Shown here one piece after another: positions 35,738-43,788 of a stretch of DNA of 64,000 bases. Source of the DNA: Bradyrhizobium sp. 132. GTDB lineage: Bacteria > Pseudomonadota > Alphaproteobacteria > Rhizobiales > Xanthobacteraceae. Position 1 is the stretch's first letter. Every line of letters starts with the position of its first letter. Both the position numbers and the translations under genes were made by a program. The stretch is taken from contig NZ_JADPKY010000106.1 in NCBI RefSeq assembly GCF_023074185.1, forward strand, positions 1 through 64,000, read 5' to 3'. Below the pieces are notes generated by a model. The model saw only the letters and a list, made by a program, of their open reading frames with translations. It was not told the DNA's origin and did no database searches.

Positions 35738-36424
35738 CTAGGCGACCGCTGCGTCCTGCGACTTGAGCGACTGAAGCGTCAGCACCTCGGTCAAGCGCAG
35801 ATGTTCCGTCATCAAATCGGTGGCGAGTTTCACATGCCGGCCAAGAATGGCTTGGGCCAGTGCCGAATGTTCGGCGCGCAGATCACGATCGGCGCGCGAC
35901 ATTCGCACATTGATGCGGCGATAGCGTTCGCCCTGGACGAAGAGTTGTTCGCGGATTCGCAGCAGCCAGGGACTATCGCAGGCCGCCACCAGGGTGGCAT
36001 GGAATTTCGCGTGCGCGATCATCCAGTCGTCGCCCAGGTCGTGAATGTCGTGGGGCGTATGCGAGAGTTCATGATCGGCTGCGACAATAGCAGCCTCCCA
36101 TTTGAGGCCGCCGAGTTTCATCGCGCGGTGCATGCATTTCAGTTCGATGTCGATTCTGACGGCCGTCAGATCCGAAACATCGGCGGCATTGATGGGCGCC
36201 ACCCGGAAACCTCGCTGGGGCTCCGCAATGACCAGCGCCTCGGCAGAGAGACGCGACAGGGCCTCCCGTACAACGCTCGGGCTGACCCCAAGATATTGAG
36301 CCAGATCTTGAATTTTCAGCTTTCCGTCGGCCGGCAAGCGGCCGGCCAAGATGTCCGAGCGAAGTCGAGCATAGGCTGAAACGGTAAGGCTGGTCGCGTC
36401 CTGAGGCATCCCTGGCATTTTCAC
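35738..36424 (-). CDS. GntR-family (FCD-domain) transcriptional regulator
   Basis: A 228-residue FadR-type regulator. The winged helix is LTVSAYARLRSDILAGRLPA with LGVSPSVVREALSRLSAEAL and the wing VIAEPQRGFRVAPI. The C-terminal all-helical FCD domain carries DIELKCMHRAMKL, HAKFHATLVAACDSPWLLRI and HSALAQAILGRHVKLATDLM, with His/Asp residues that bind metal or carboxylate ligands in the family. Start codons at 36424 and, six residues in, 36409 are both possible. It is divergent from the enoyl-CoA hydratase operon at 36548 and very likely represses it. Confidence 0.9.
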   Translation of the reverse strand: MKMPGMPQDATSLTVSAYARLRSDILAGRLPADGKLKIQDLAQYLGVSPSVVREALSRLSAEALVIAEPQRGFRVAPINAADVSDLTAVRIDIELKCMHRAMKLGGLKWEAAIVAADHELSHTPHDIHDLGDDWMIAHAKFHATLVAACDSPWLLRIREQLFVQGERYRRINVRMSRADRDLRAEHSALAQAILGRHVKLATDLMTEHLRLTEVLTLQSLKSQDAAVA

Positions 36425-36477
36425 AAGGATTCGGAGGAATACAAGATGAATCCAATAATATCTTTTTTATGTTGACC

Positions 36478-36496
36478 GTATGAGTTTTTCAGATAC
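36478..36496. promoter_or_regulatory. Imperfect dyad GTATGAG-N5-CAGATAC, candidate GntR operator
   Basis: GTATGAGTTTTTCAGATAC has GTAT/ATAC outer arms and a matching inner G/C with a 5-base T centre. It follows TTGACC (36472-36477) in the divergent region between the GntR and hydratase genes, where a repressor of this family would bind. Two of seven arm positions do not pair. Confidence 0.4.
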
Positions 36497-36547
36497 CGTT
36501 CCATTATCGAACCGAACGACTGACTCAAAAAAATCCGGAGGAATTCA

Positions 36548-37324
36548 ATGACCACACCAAACGAGTTGGTTACCGTCAGTCGGGAGGGCGATCTCGTTAC
36601 CCTGACGATGACTTTCGCTCCCTACAATCTCGTGGCCAAGCCGCTGCTGACCGCGCTGCTGGATGCAGTCGAACAGGCTCATAAGGGAGGCGCGCGTGCC
36701 ATCATCCTGCGGAGCGGATTGCGACACTTCTCCGCCGGTGCTGAAATAGAACTATTCGACAATCGCGGCGAACGGATGCCCGAAATCGATGTGTGCGCCT
36801 GCCTGGATGCGCTCGAACAGGTTCCTGTGCCGATCATCGCGAGCATGCACGGATTGGCCCTCGGTGGCGGATTCGAGCTGGCGCTGGCCTGCGACATCAT
36901 CGTTGCCGCGGACTCCGCGAAGGCCGGCATGGTCGAGGTGACGCTGGGCCTGCATCCGCTGATGGGCGCCATACAACGTGTGGCATCGCGCGCCGGCGTG
37001 GCGCGCGCCAAGGAGATGGCTCTGTTCGGACGTCGCTATGATGCGGCGACGCTGGAGCGCTGGAATATCGTCAATCGCGTCGTGCCCGAAGCCCAGCTTG
37101 AAGAAACGACGCGGATCCTCGCGCTCGAGCTTGCGGTGGGCCCGACAGTGGCGCATGGCGCCACCAAACGACTGGTCCGGGAATATATGGAAGACAGCGT
37201 CGTGAAAGCCGACCGCGCAATGTCTGACGCGCAGCGTCCGATCTTCCAGAGCAACGATCTCGTCGTCGGCCTGAAGGCCTTCCGCGAGTCCGGGCCTGGT
37301 CACGCCATTTTCTCGGGCCGCTGA
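36548..37324 (+). CDS. Enoyl-CoA hydratase/isomerase family protein
   Basis: A 258-residue crotonase-fold protein. AIILRSGLRHFSAGAEIELF and ASMHGLALGGGFELALACDI are the two oxyanion-hole segments; VEVTLGLHPLMGAIQRVASR stands at the second catalytic position, with the hydratase-type Glu in AGMVEVTLG. A GGAGGAATTCA site immediately upstream is close to ideal and marks a highly translated gene. It is the first gene of an operon with the CoA-transferase (11 bases on), DUF485, ActP-like symporter and fumarylacetoacetase. Confidence 0.9.
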   Translation: MTTPNELVTVSREGDLVTLTMTFAPYNLVAKPLLTALLDAVEQAHKGGARAIILRSGLRHFSAGAEIELFDNRGERMPEIDVCACLDALEQVPVPIIASMHGLALGGGFELALACDIIVAADSAKAGMVEVTLGLHPLMGAIQRVASRAGVARAKEMALFGRRYDAATLERWNIVNRVVPEAQLEETTRILALELAVGPTVAHGATKRLVREYMEDSVVKADRAMSDAQRPIFQSNDLVVGLKAFRESGPGHAIFSGR

Positions 37325-37335
37325 GGGACGTTGTC

Positions 37336-38628
37336 ATGACAAATCGTACACCCCTTGCCGGAATCAAGGTCGTCGACTTCTCGCGCGTCCTTGCTGGTCC
37401 CCACTGCACCAGGGCCCTGTCGGACCTCGGCGCCGACGTGATCAAGATCGAGCCGCCGCGCGGAGACATCTCACGGTACGCCCTGCCTGGCGACGAAACC
37501 GCGAGCATGTCCTACTACTATATCCAACAGAACGTCGGGAAACGGAACATCAGCATCGACCTGAACTTCCCCGAAGGAAGAGAAGTCGTGCGCAAGATGT
37601 GCGATAGCGCCGACATTATCGTCGAGAATTTTCGCGCCGGCACATTGAAATTCTTCGGCCTCGATTATGAATCCGTCGCCGCGCGCAACCCGAAAGTAAT
37701 CTACGCCTCAATCAGCGGCTACGGCCAGGGCAGCGCGCTGTCACACCGCAGCGCCTACGCGCCGACCGTCCATGCCGAATCCGGCTTTGTCGGCGGGATG
37801 ATCGACCATCTCGGCGAGGATCTCACGGTCAAGAGGCATGATGCCTACTCGCATGCCGACATTTATACGGGCCTCGAAGCGATCATCGGCATTCTGGCAG
37901 CACTGCATCACCGCGACCAGACAGGCGAGGGCCAATATGTCGATATTGCGATGGCCGCCACCATGCTTGCCGTCAATGAACGGGTGCATGCCGATCTCTC
38001 CGGCGTGGATCTCGGCGCCGAACCGGCGGCGCTCGGACCTGCTGACTCGCCGTTCTTCAAGACAAGCTACGGTGACGTCATCACAATCGCGACCAGTGTC
38101 GTCAGCAGCCTGACGTTTCCGAACTACATCGCGGCGATGCGTCGCCCCGATCTCGCTTCAGATCCCAGATTCGCCACGCCGGCGGCGCGCCGGAAGAATC
38201 TCAACGCCCTTTACCAGATCATCCAGCAGTGGATTCTTTCCTTTGCCACGGCCGGCGAACTCGATGCACAGCTCGACGAAGTGAAGCTGGCGTTCGGCGT
38301 GGTTCGCTCGGTCAAGGACTTCGCCGGTTCGGACTGGGTCAAATGGTGGGGCGCGATAGAAGAGGTTACCGACCGCCGCGGCAAGGCGGTCAGGATCCCC
38401 GGCAAGCCCTGGCACTTCTCGAAGACGCCGCTGGCCGCTGCGCGCGAAGCCGCCTTTCGCGGTGAACACAACGTCGAAGTGATGAAGGAATACGGCTACT
38501 CCGACCAGGAGATCGCAGCCCTTACCAATTCGGGCGTGCTGTTGACGAACATTCCGCCGCGACCCTCGCCGTCGATAGAAGCATCCGCGCCGCCCGATAG
38601 TGACGATGTCCTGAAGCAGGCGTCCTAG
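37336..38628 (+). CDS. CaiB/BaiF-type family III CoA-transferase
   Basis: A 430-residue CoA-transferase: LAGIKVVDFSRVLAGPHCTR, ADVIKIEPPRGD, NVGKRNISIDLNFPEGREVV, FRAGTLKFFGLDYESV and ISGYGQGSALSHR. HADIYTGLEAIIGILAALHH and GEGQYVDIAMAATMLA mark the middle domain with the likely catalytic Asp. It differs from the 3664-4863 enzyme in having a longer C-terminal Pro/Ser-rich tail (PRPSPSIEASAPP). It probably swaps CoA between an acid substrate and a pathway CoA ester next to the hydratase. Confidence 0.9.
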   Translation: MTNRTPLAGIKVVDFSRVLAGPHCTRALSDLGADVIKIEPPRGDISRYALPGDETASMSYYYIQQNVGKRNISIDLNFPEGREVVRKMCDSADIIVENFRAGTLKFFGLDYESVAARNPKVIYASISGYGQGSALSHRSAYAPTVHAESGFVGGMIDHLGEDLTVKRHDAYSHADIYTGLEAIIGILAALHHRDQTGEGQYVDIAMAATMLAVNERVHADLSGVDLGAEPAALGPADSPFFKTSYGDVITIATSVVSSLTFPNYIAAMRRPDLASDPRFATPAARRKNLNALYQIIQQWILSFATAGELDAQLDEVKLAFGVVRSVKDFAGSDWVKWWGAIEEVTDRRGKAVRIPGKPWHFSKTPLAAAREAAFRGEHNVEVMKEYGYSDQEIAALTNSGVLLTNIPPRPSPSIEASAPPDSDDVLKQAS

Positions 38629-38670
38629 CTGCGTCGAAACCAACTGATCAAGAAATGGGGGAGGGAAATC

Positions 38671-38985
38671 ATGTCGTTGTCGTCGGAACAAACGCGAAAA
38701 ATCCTGTCTAATCCGTCTTTTCGGGAACTGACCGCCGCACGGGCAAGGTTGCGGTGGGGGCTCTCGATCGTCACGTTGTTGATGTTCTTCGGCTTCATCG
38801 GGCTGATTTCGGCGGCGTCGTCAGCGCTCGGGAAGAGCATGGCAGGCGGAGCCGTTCCGTTGGGCATGGTGATCGCGCTTGGCATGATCGCCCTGGTCGT
38901 TGCCCTGACCGGTTACTATGTACGCCGTTCCAACACCTACTTCGACGGCCTGACACAGCTCGTTCGCCGGGAGTGTGGCCGATGA
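38671..38985 (+). CDS. DUF485 (YjcH-like) small inner-membrane protein
   Basis: A 104-residue protein with two hydrophobic segments (LSIVTLLMFFGFIGLISAAS and PLGMVIALGMIALVVALTGY) and the family ending YYVRRSNTYFDGLTQLVRRE. DUF485 proteins are almost always encoded just before acetate-permease-type symporters and are thought to assist them. GGGGGAGGG precedes the start. Its TGA stop overlaps the ATG of the symporter (ATGA), so the two are translationally coupled. Confidence 0.9.
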   Translation: MSLSSEQTRKILSNPSFRELTAARARLRWGLSIVTLLMFFGFIGLISAASSALGKSMAGGAVPLGMVIALGMIALVVALTGYYVRRSNTYFDGLTQLVRRECGR

Positions 38986-40676
38986 TCATGCGCATTCTGC
39001 TGGCCGCCATTGCGGCGACGGTGTCCTTTTCGGCCCATGCGCAGGCGACCGCTGTTGTAGCGGGCCGCGATCTGAACTGGGTTGCCATAGGCATGTTCCT
39101 GTTGATCGTCGCCGTCACGCTCCTCATCACCTATCGATCGGCTGGCAGAACCAAATCGAAGGCGGACTTCTATACCGCGGGACATGAGATCACGCCGCTC
39201 CAGAACGGCCTGGCGATTGCGGGGGATTTTCTTTCGGCCGCGGCTTTCCTCGGTATCTCGGCGCTGATCTATGCGACCGGCTTTGATGGCCTCGTCTATG
39301 CGTTGGGCTTCTTGACGGGTTGGCCGATCGTGCTGTTCATGATGTCGGAGCGCTTGCGCAACCTCGGCAGTTACACGTTCGCCGACGCAGCGTCGTTTCG
39401 CCTCGATCGGACCTCGGTCCGTCTGGTCGCCGCCACCGGCAGTCTCGTCGTCGTGCTGTTTTACCTGATCGCGCAGATGATCGGTGCCGGCAAGGTCATT
39501 CAGCTTCTGTTCGGGGTGAACTATCTGTTCGCAGTCGCCGGCGTCGGACTTCTGATGATCGTCTATGTGGCTGTCGGCGGCATGCAGGCAACCACCTGGG
39601 TTCAGATCACCAAAGCGCTGCTGCTGCTGATCGGCGGCACCTTGATGGCGCTGGTGGTGCTGTGGCGCTTCGATTTCAGTCTTGGACGCCTATTCGCCGA
39701 GGCGAGCCGGGTGCACCCCAAGGGGGCCTCAGTTCTCTCTCCAGGCGGGCTGTTCGCTGAGCCGGTTTCCGCGATCTCGCTTGGACTCGCGCTGGTGTTC
39801 GGTACCGCGGGATTGCCGCATATCCTGATGCGGTTCTTCACCGTCAGCGATTCCGCAGGCGCAAGGAAGTCGGTTTTCTATGCGACGACCTGTGTAGCTT
39901 ACTTCTGCCTAGTCATCCCGCTGTTCGGCTTTGCTGCGGTGGTGGTCCTTATGCCGGATGCGAGTTTCTTCAACGTCGGCGCGGGCGGCCAGTTCAACAA
40001 GATTACCGATCTGATCGGCGGTCCCAATATGGCGGCGGTGCACCTGGCGGGCGCTCTCGGCGGACCAATCCTGCTTGGGTTTATCTCGGCCGTCGCGTTT
40101 GCCACCATTCTCGCCGTGGTCGCCGGATTGACACTCGCCGGCGCCTCGGCGGTGAGCCACGATATTTATGGGCAGGTGATTGCGAAGGGTAACGCGCCAG
40201 AGGCACGTGAGGTGATGGTTGCGAAGATTGCCGCGGTGGCGACCGGCATCGTCGCGGTGGGCCTTGCCATCACTTTCGAGAACCAGAATGTCGCGTTCAT
40301 GGCGGGGTTAGCGCTTTCGGTCGCGGCAAGCTGCAATTTTCCAGTGCTGGCGATGGCGATCTTTTGGCGCGGTACCACCACGCGCGGCGCCGTTGCCGGT
40401 GGCCTGGTCGGCCTGTTCAGCTCTCTCCTTTTCGTCGTGCTGAGCAAGACAGTCTGGGTCGCGGTATTCCATTTCGCGGCGCCGTTATTTCCCTACGACA
40501 ATCCGGCGCTCTTCTCGATGCCCCTGGCATTTCTGGTGATTTGGCTCGGTTCGCTGAGTGACCGAACGGCCCGCGCCGCGGCCGAGCGGCGGGCGTTTGA
40601 TGCTCAGTTTGTGCAATCCGAGATCGGCATCGGACCCTCTGAGGGCAATAACGCGCTGGCGGGAGCTGCAGGATGA
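38982..40676 (+). CDS. actP: ActP-type cation:carboxylate (sodium:solute) symporter
   Basis: A 564-residue SSS-family transporter with an N-terminal signal-like segment (MIMRILLAAIAATVSFSAHA) and about 13 hydrophobic helices. SKADFYTAGHEITPLQNGLA, GDFLSAAAFLGISALIYATG and FGTAGLPHILMRFFTVSDSA are characteristic of acetate permease ActP. It should import short-chain carboxylates with Na+ or H+. The start ATG 38982 overlaps the DUF485 stop, and its own stop overlaps the ATG of the fumarylacetoacetase gene. No acetyl-CoA synthetase gene is beside it, unlike the acs-yjcH-actP operon, so its substrate may be another acid. Confidence 0.9.
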   Translation: MIMRILLAAIAATVSFSAHAQATAVVAGRDLNWVAIGMFLLIVAVTLLITYRSAGRTKSKADFYTAGHEITPLQNGLAIAGDFLSAAAFLGISALIYATGFDGLVYALGFLTGWPIVLFMMSERLRNLGSYTFADAASFRLDRTSVRLVAATGSLVVVLFYLIAQMIGAGKVIQLLFGVNYLFAVAGVGLLMIVYVAVGGMQATTWVQITKALLLLIGGTLMALVVLWRFDFSLGRLFAEASRVHPKGASVLSPGGLFAEPVSAISLGLALVFGTAGLPHILMRFFTVSDSAGARKSVFYATTCVAYFCLVIPLFGFAAVVVLMPDASFFNVGAGGQFNKITDLIGGPNMAAVHLAGALGGPILLGFISAVAFATILAVVAGLTLAGASAVSHDIYGQVIAKGNAPEAREVMVAKIAAVATGIVAVGLAITFENQNVAFMAGLALSVAASCNFPVLAMAIFWRGTTTRGAVAGGLVGLFSSLLFVVLSKTVWVAVFHFAAPLFPYDNPALFSMPLAFLVIWLGSLSDRTARAAAERRAFDAQFVQSEIGIGPSEGNNALAGAAG

Positions 40677-42022
40677 ACGCCATGATCGACGAGACCCACG
40701 ATCCGGCGCGCCGCAGTTTTGTGGCGGCCGCCAATGACCCCTCCGGCGACTTCCCCATCCAGAACCTGCCGCTCGGTGTCTTCAGCCGTGGCAAGGACGG
40801 AAAGCGATCCGCGGGGATTGGGATCGGCGACCAGATCCTCGATCTTCATGCGGCGCACAGCGCCGGTCTCCTGCCGGCAGAAATTCCCGAGTGGACCGTC
40901 GCCGACTCCTCGCTCAACTCGCTGTTTGCGTTGGGACCTCGCGCGTTGCACAACTTACGAAAGGCAGTCAGTGCCGCGCTTGACGCGGGTTCAAGCGGTG
41001 AGGCTGCGCGCCGCCGTGCGTCGGACCTGCTGGTCCCATTGAGCGCTTGCACGATGTATCGTCCGACTGCGGTGCCGAACTACACGGATTTTTATGCCGG
41101 CATACATCACGCGAAGGCGGCCGGCGCACTCCTCACGCCTGAAAATCCGCTGCCCGCCAACTACAAATGGGTGCCGATTGCCTATCACGGGCGGGCGTCT
41201 TCGGTGCAAATCGGGCAGGGAATTGTCCGCAGACCCATGGGACAGCGGACGCCGTCGGTTGACGGGGGCAGTCCTGGCTTCGGTCCGTGCGAACGACTCG
41301 ATTTCGAACTGGAGATGGGGTTCTATCTCAGTGGCGGCAACGAGCTCGGAAGTCCGATCCCGGTTGCGCGCGCAAGCGAACAGATCGTCGGCTATTCACT
41401 TCTCAACGACTGGTCGGCGAGGGACGTCCAGCGCTGGGAGATGTATCCACTCGGACCATTCCTCAGCAAGAGTTTCGCAACGTCCGTCTCGCCGTGGGTT
41501 GTCACTACTGACGCGTTGGCTCCGTTCCGCATTCCGGCGATGGTTCGTCCTCACGGGGACCCCCAGCCGTTGAAATACCTGCTCGACGAGGACGATCAGA
41601 AAAGTGGCGGGCTGGACATAAGCCTGAAGGTTTTTCTCACGACCGAAAAGATGCGGGCCGCAAGGGACGTTCCTGTCGAAATTCTCAGCTCGAACGCCAA
41701 ATATCTATATTGGACACCGGCGCAGATGGTTGCGCACCACACGATCAATGGATGCAACCTTCTACCGGGGGACCTGATCGGCACCGGCACGATCTCCGGA
41801 CCTACCGACGCTGAATTGAGCAGCATGCTCGAATTCACTTCTGCCGGAACCCGCCCCATTACGCTTCCCAACGGAGAGCGTCGCGGCTTTCTACACGACG
41901 GTGACGAGATCCGATTTGAGGGGCGCTGCACTCGTGAGGGCTTTGCATCCATCGGCTTCGGAGTGTGCGTCGGAACGATTGCGGCATCTCATCAGACGGA
42001 GCTTGAAAGCAGGGCGGCCTGA
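40673..42022 (+). CDS. fahA: Fumarylacetoacetase
   Basis: A 449-residue FAH. It has the N-terminal SH3-like domain (FPIQNLPLGVFSRGKDGKRS) and the C-terminal FAH fold with YTDFYAGIHHAKAAGALLTP, NYKWVPIAYHGRASSVQIGQ (catalytic His region), LDFELEMGFYLSGGNELG (metal-binding Glu) and LLNDWSARDVQRWEMYPLG. It hydrolyses 4-fumarylacetoacetate to fumarate and acetoacetate, the last step of homogentisate (tyrosine) breakdown. No homogentisate dioxygenase or maleylacetoacetate isomerase is adjacent, so it may serve another beta-diketo acid. ATG overlaps the symporter stop codon. Confidence 0.92.
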   Translation: MNAMIDETHDPARRSFVAAANDPSGDFPIQNLPLGVFSRGKDGKRSAGIGIGDQILDLHAAHSAGLLPAEIPEWTVADSSLNSLFALGPRALHNLRKAVSAALDAGSSGEAARRRASDLLVPLSACTMYRPTAVPNYTDFYAGIHHAKAAGALLTPENPLPANYKWVPIAYHGRASSVQIGQGIVRRPMGQRTPSVDGGSPGFGPCERLDFELEMGFYLSGGNELGSPIPVARASEQIVGYSLLNDWSARDVQRWEMYPLGPFLSKSFATSVSPWVVTTDALAPFRIPAMVRPHGDPQPLKYLLDEDDQKSGGLDISLKVFLTTEKMRAARDVPVEILSSNAKYLYWTPAQMVAHHTINGCNLLPGDLIGTGTISGPTDAELSSMLEFTSAGTRPITLPNGERRGFLHDGDEIRFEGRCTREGFASIGFGVCVGTIAASHQTELESRAA

Positions 42023-42122
42023 TCCGCGCGCGTTAAGCGAAGAGTCGCCCCTCGAGCGATCCGCGACGAACGGGTGGTACTGCCCGGAAGACGGCAGAAC
42101 AATAGCTAGGGGAGGAACTACC

Positions 42123-42266
42123 ATGGAGAATTGCCACATGATCGCATACGCCATGATCACGATGCCGGACATCGACATGGAAGAGGTCCAGTTTGGGCAA
42201 CTTATCGTCCTTCTCGCAGCTTTGTCGGTCGCCGTGTTGGGCCGCCTTGTGGCGTTTATCTTTTGA
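42123..42266 (+). CDS. Putative 47-residue single-pass membrane peptide
   Basis: ATG 42123 is preceded by GGGGAGGAAC at good spacing. The peptide has a polar N-terminal half (MENCHMIAYAMITMPDIDME) and a hydrophobic segment FGQLIVLLAALSVAVLGRLV near the C terminus. It lies 100 bp after the fumarylacetoacetase gene and could be the last gene of that operon or a free-standing small protein. I recognise no family. Confidence 0.4.
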   Translation: MENCHMIAYAMITMPDIDMEEVQFGQLIVLLAALSVAVLGRLVAFIF

Positions 42267-42921
42267 CCCTCTCACGACGCGGTTGATGTAGTCGTGGGGT
42301 CAAGCAAACTCGGCGATCGTGTGTGGGAGCCTGCGTGATGGAAGCTGCGGCGCTCCCTAAGATTGTGCGCGAACGTTGAATTTGCCAGCGCGACAGCGGG
42401 TCCCGATTTTGGTCTCTCGCCGCACTCGTTTAGGAGCTGTCAAGCCGCTGCTTCAACGGCGGCTTTTGACGAACTACCAAGGGTCTAGGTCGCGGGTTGG
42501 CTGCCCGGTTGTGATCCGCGCTGGCCGCTTTCCCATTTGGAAAAGCCTGCTAAGCAATTGATTCTCACTAGGGGCGAATTCGCACATTTTTCCAAATGCG
42601 GCTTGAAATCGTTGAACAATCAGACTGATTTTGATTCCGCCATTCTGACGTTGGTCCAAACCAAAGATTGCCAGTGAAATCTAAGATACTGCGCCCGGCT
42701 TCCGTTGTTCATTTGGAACGGGCATTTGGAAATGGCCCCGCCGTCGGCGACGAAGGATCTAACCAATCCCGCCGCGTATCCGATCCCAAGGTCCTCAGCA
42801 GCTCTCGTTCTCGTCTACGAAGGTCGCAACGAAATCGCAACGAATTGGGTGAAACGACCGTGAACAAAACGGGACGGAAATGTCTGCCATAGCTATAAAA
42901 ATCAACAACTTAGAAATTGTT
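42267..42921. other. Gene-free junction region left of the tRNA fragment
   Basis: About 650 bp with no supported gene. Short frames on both strands lack ribosome-binding sites and recognised domains. The segment becomes more AT-rich toward 42890-42920, just before the tRNA 3' fragment. No integrase gene or remnant is recognisable at this end. Confidence 0.55.
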
Positions 42922-42973
42922 CACTGCGTTCGGGACGCAGGGGTCGCAGGTTCGAATCCTGCCACTCCGACCA
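42922..42973 (+). tRNA. 3' fragment of tRNA-Pro(CGG), probable att site
   Basis: The sequence holds a complete anticodon arm (CTGCG-TTCGGGA-CGCAG, loop with anticodon CGG), a variable loop GGGTC, a full T arm (GCAGG-TTCGAAT-CCTGC), the 3' acceptor strand CACTCCG, discriminator A and CCA. The D arm and 5' acceptor strand are missing: upstream is unrelated AT-rich sequence, so this is not a functional tRNA. Such 3' halves are left at one end of integrative elements that insert into tRNA genes. The orientation puts the intact gene and the element to the left. Confidence 0.8.
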
Positions 42974-43134
42974 TTCTTCCAAAAGTTGACGTTTTCCTAG
43001 AGGCTTGTTCCTAAGGGCTTGGCGGACCGGCCGCCAGCGCCTCGGGAGCGCCTTTCTGCAACGATTTTCAGGGCGGGTCCACGGCCGATTTGGGTCGGCA
43101 GGGCCGTCTGTGTGCGTGGCATGGCTTGCCGGGT

Positions 43135-43533
43135 TCAGGACGAACCGGTCGGGTGGGGCCGGAACGAGACGACGATCCGCTTGGCCTTGATCCGGCCGTG
43201 CACGCCATAGCTGGACTCGAAGCTCAACGTCGTACCGTCGGGATCGATCTCGATGCTGAGCGCGAAGATGATACCGGCTTCTGTAAAATCGAACAGCTGG
43301 ACCTCGATCAGCTCGAAAATGCTAAACGTGACGTCCACATGCTTCGTCAGCACGAAATAGCCGTGTGCATCGACCTCGGACGTCATCTGGAACGCGTGGG
43401 CGACCAGCCGGCTTGGCGCGCCCTGGCGAAGCTCCAGCTCCCGCAACGTCGCATCGTGGAATGAGGGGACACTCTCGAACCAGGCGCACAACGCTATGCC
43501 GCCTTCCAGATCGCCAATCGCTGCTTTCGCCAT
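43135..43533 (-). CDS. Imm50-like immunity-type protein (tentative)
   Basis: A 132-residue protein with a W/F-x-SVPSFHDATLRELELR opening, then HAFQMTSEVDAHGYFVLTKH, IELIEVQLFDFTEAGIIFAL and SFESSYGVHGRIKAKRIVVS. The PSFHDA motif followed by alternating strands resembles the Imm50 immunity family found beside polymorphic toxins. No toxin gene is visible on either side, so it may be an orphan or domesticated protein. I use ATG 43533; an in-frame start at 43566 is also possible. Family assignment is from memory of the motif. Confidence 0.6.
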   Translation of the reverse strand: MAKAAIGDLEGGIALCAWFESVPSFHDATLRELELRQGAPSRLVAHAFQMTSEVDAHGYFVLTKHVDVTFSIFELIEVQLFDFTEAGIIFALSIEIDPDGTTLSFESSYGVHGRIKAKRIVVSFRPHPTGSS

Positions 43534-43788
43534 CAAGGATATCCCGTGCGCAAATTTGTTGCGCAAGCTACCGGGATTTCAATGACGGTGCACCTGACAC
43601 GTCGAGCAGCATAGGTAGAGAAAGCGAAACCCATCAATGTCGCGCGTCCGCGCGGATCGCGGCGGCCCATCGATCCTTAACTGGAGAGAATCAGTTGCCA
43701 GCCGGTCACGCCGACGGCTAGATGAACCCACAGTCGATCGCGCGTTCGGCGGCGCGATCGGCCAATAACAAGAACAGGGCTGGAAATC

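Noticed and set aside
42922..42973. Functional tRNA gene
   Set aside because: There is no D arm or 5' acceptor strand; upstream bases cannot pair with the 3' acceptor strand CACTCCG.
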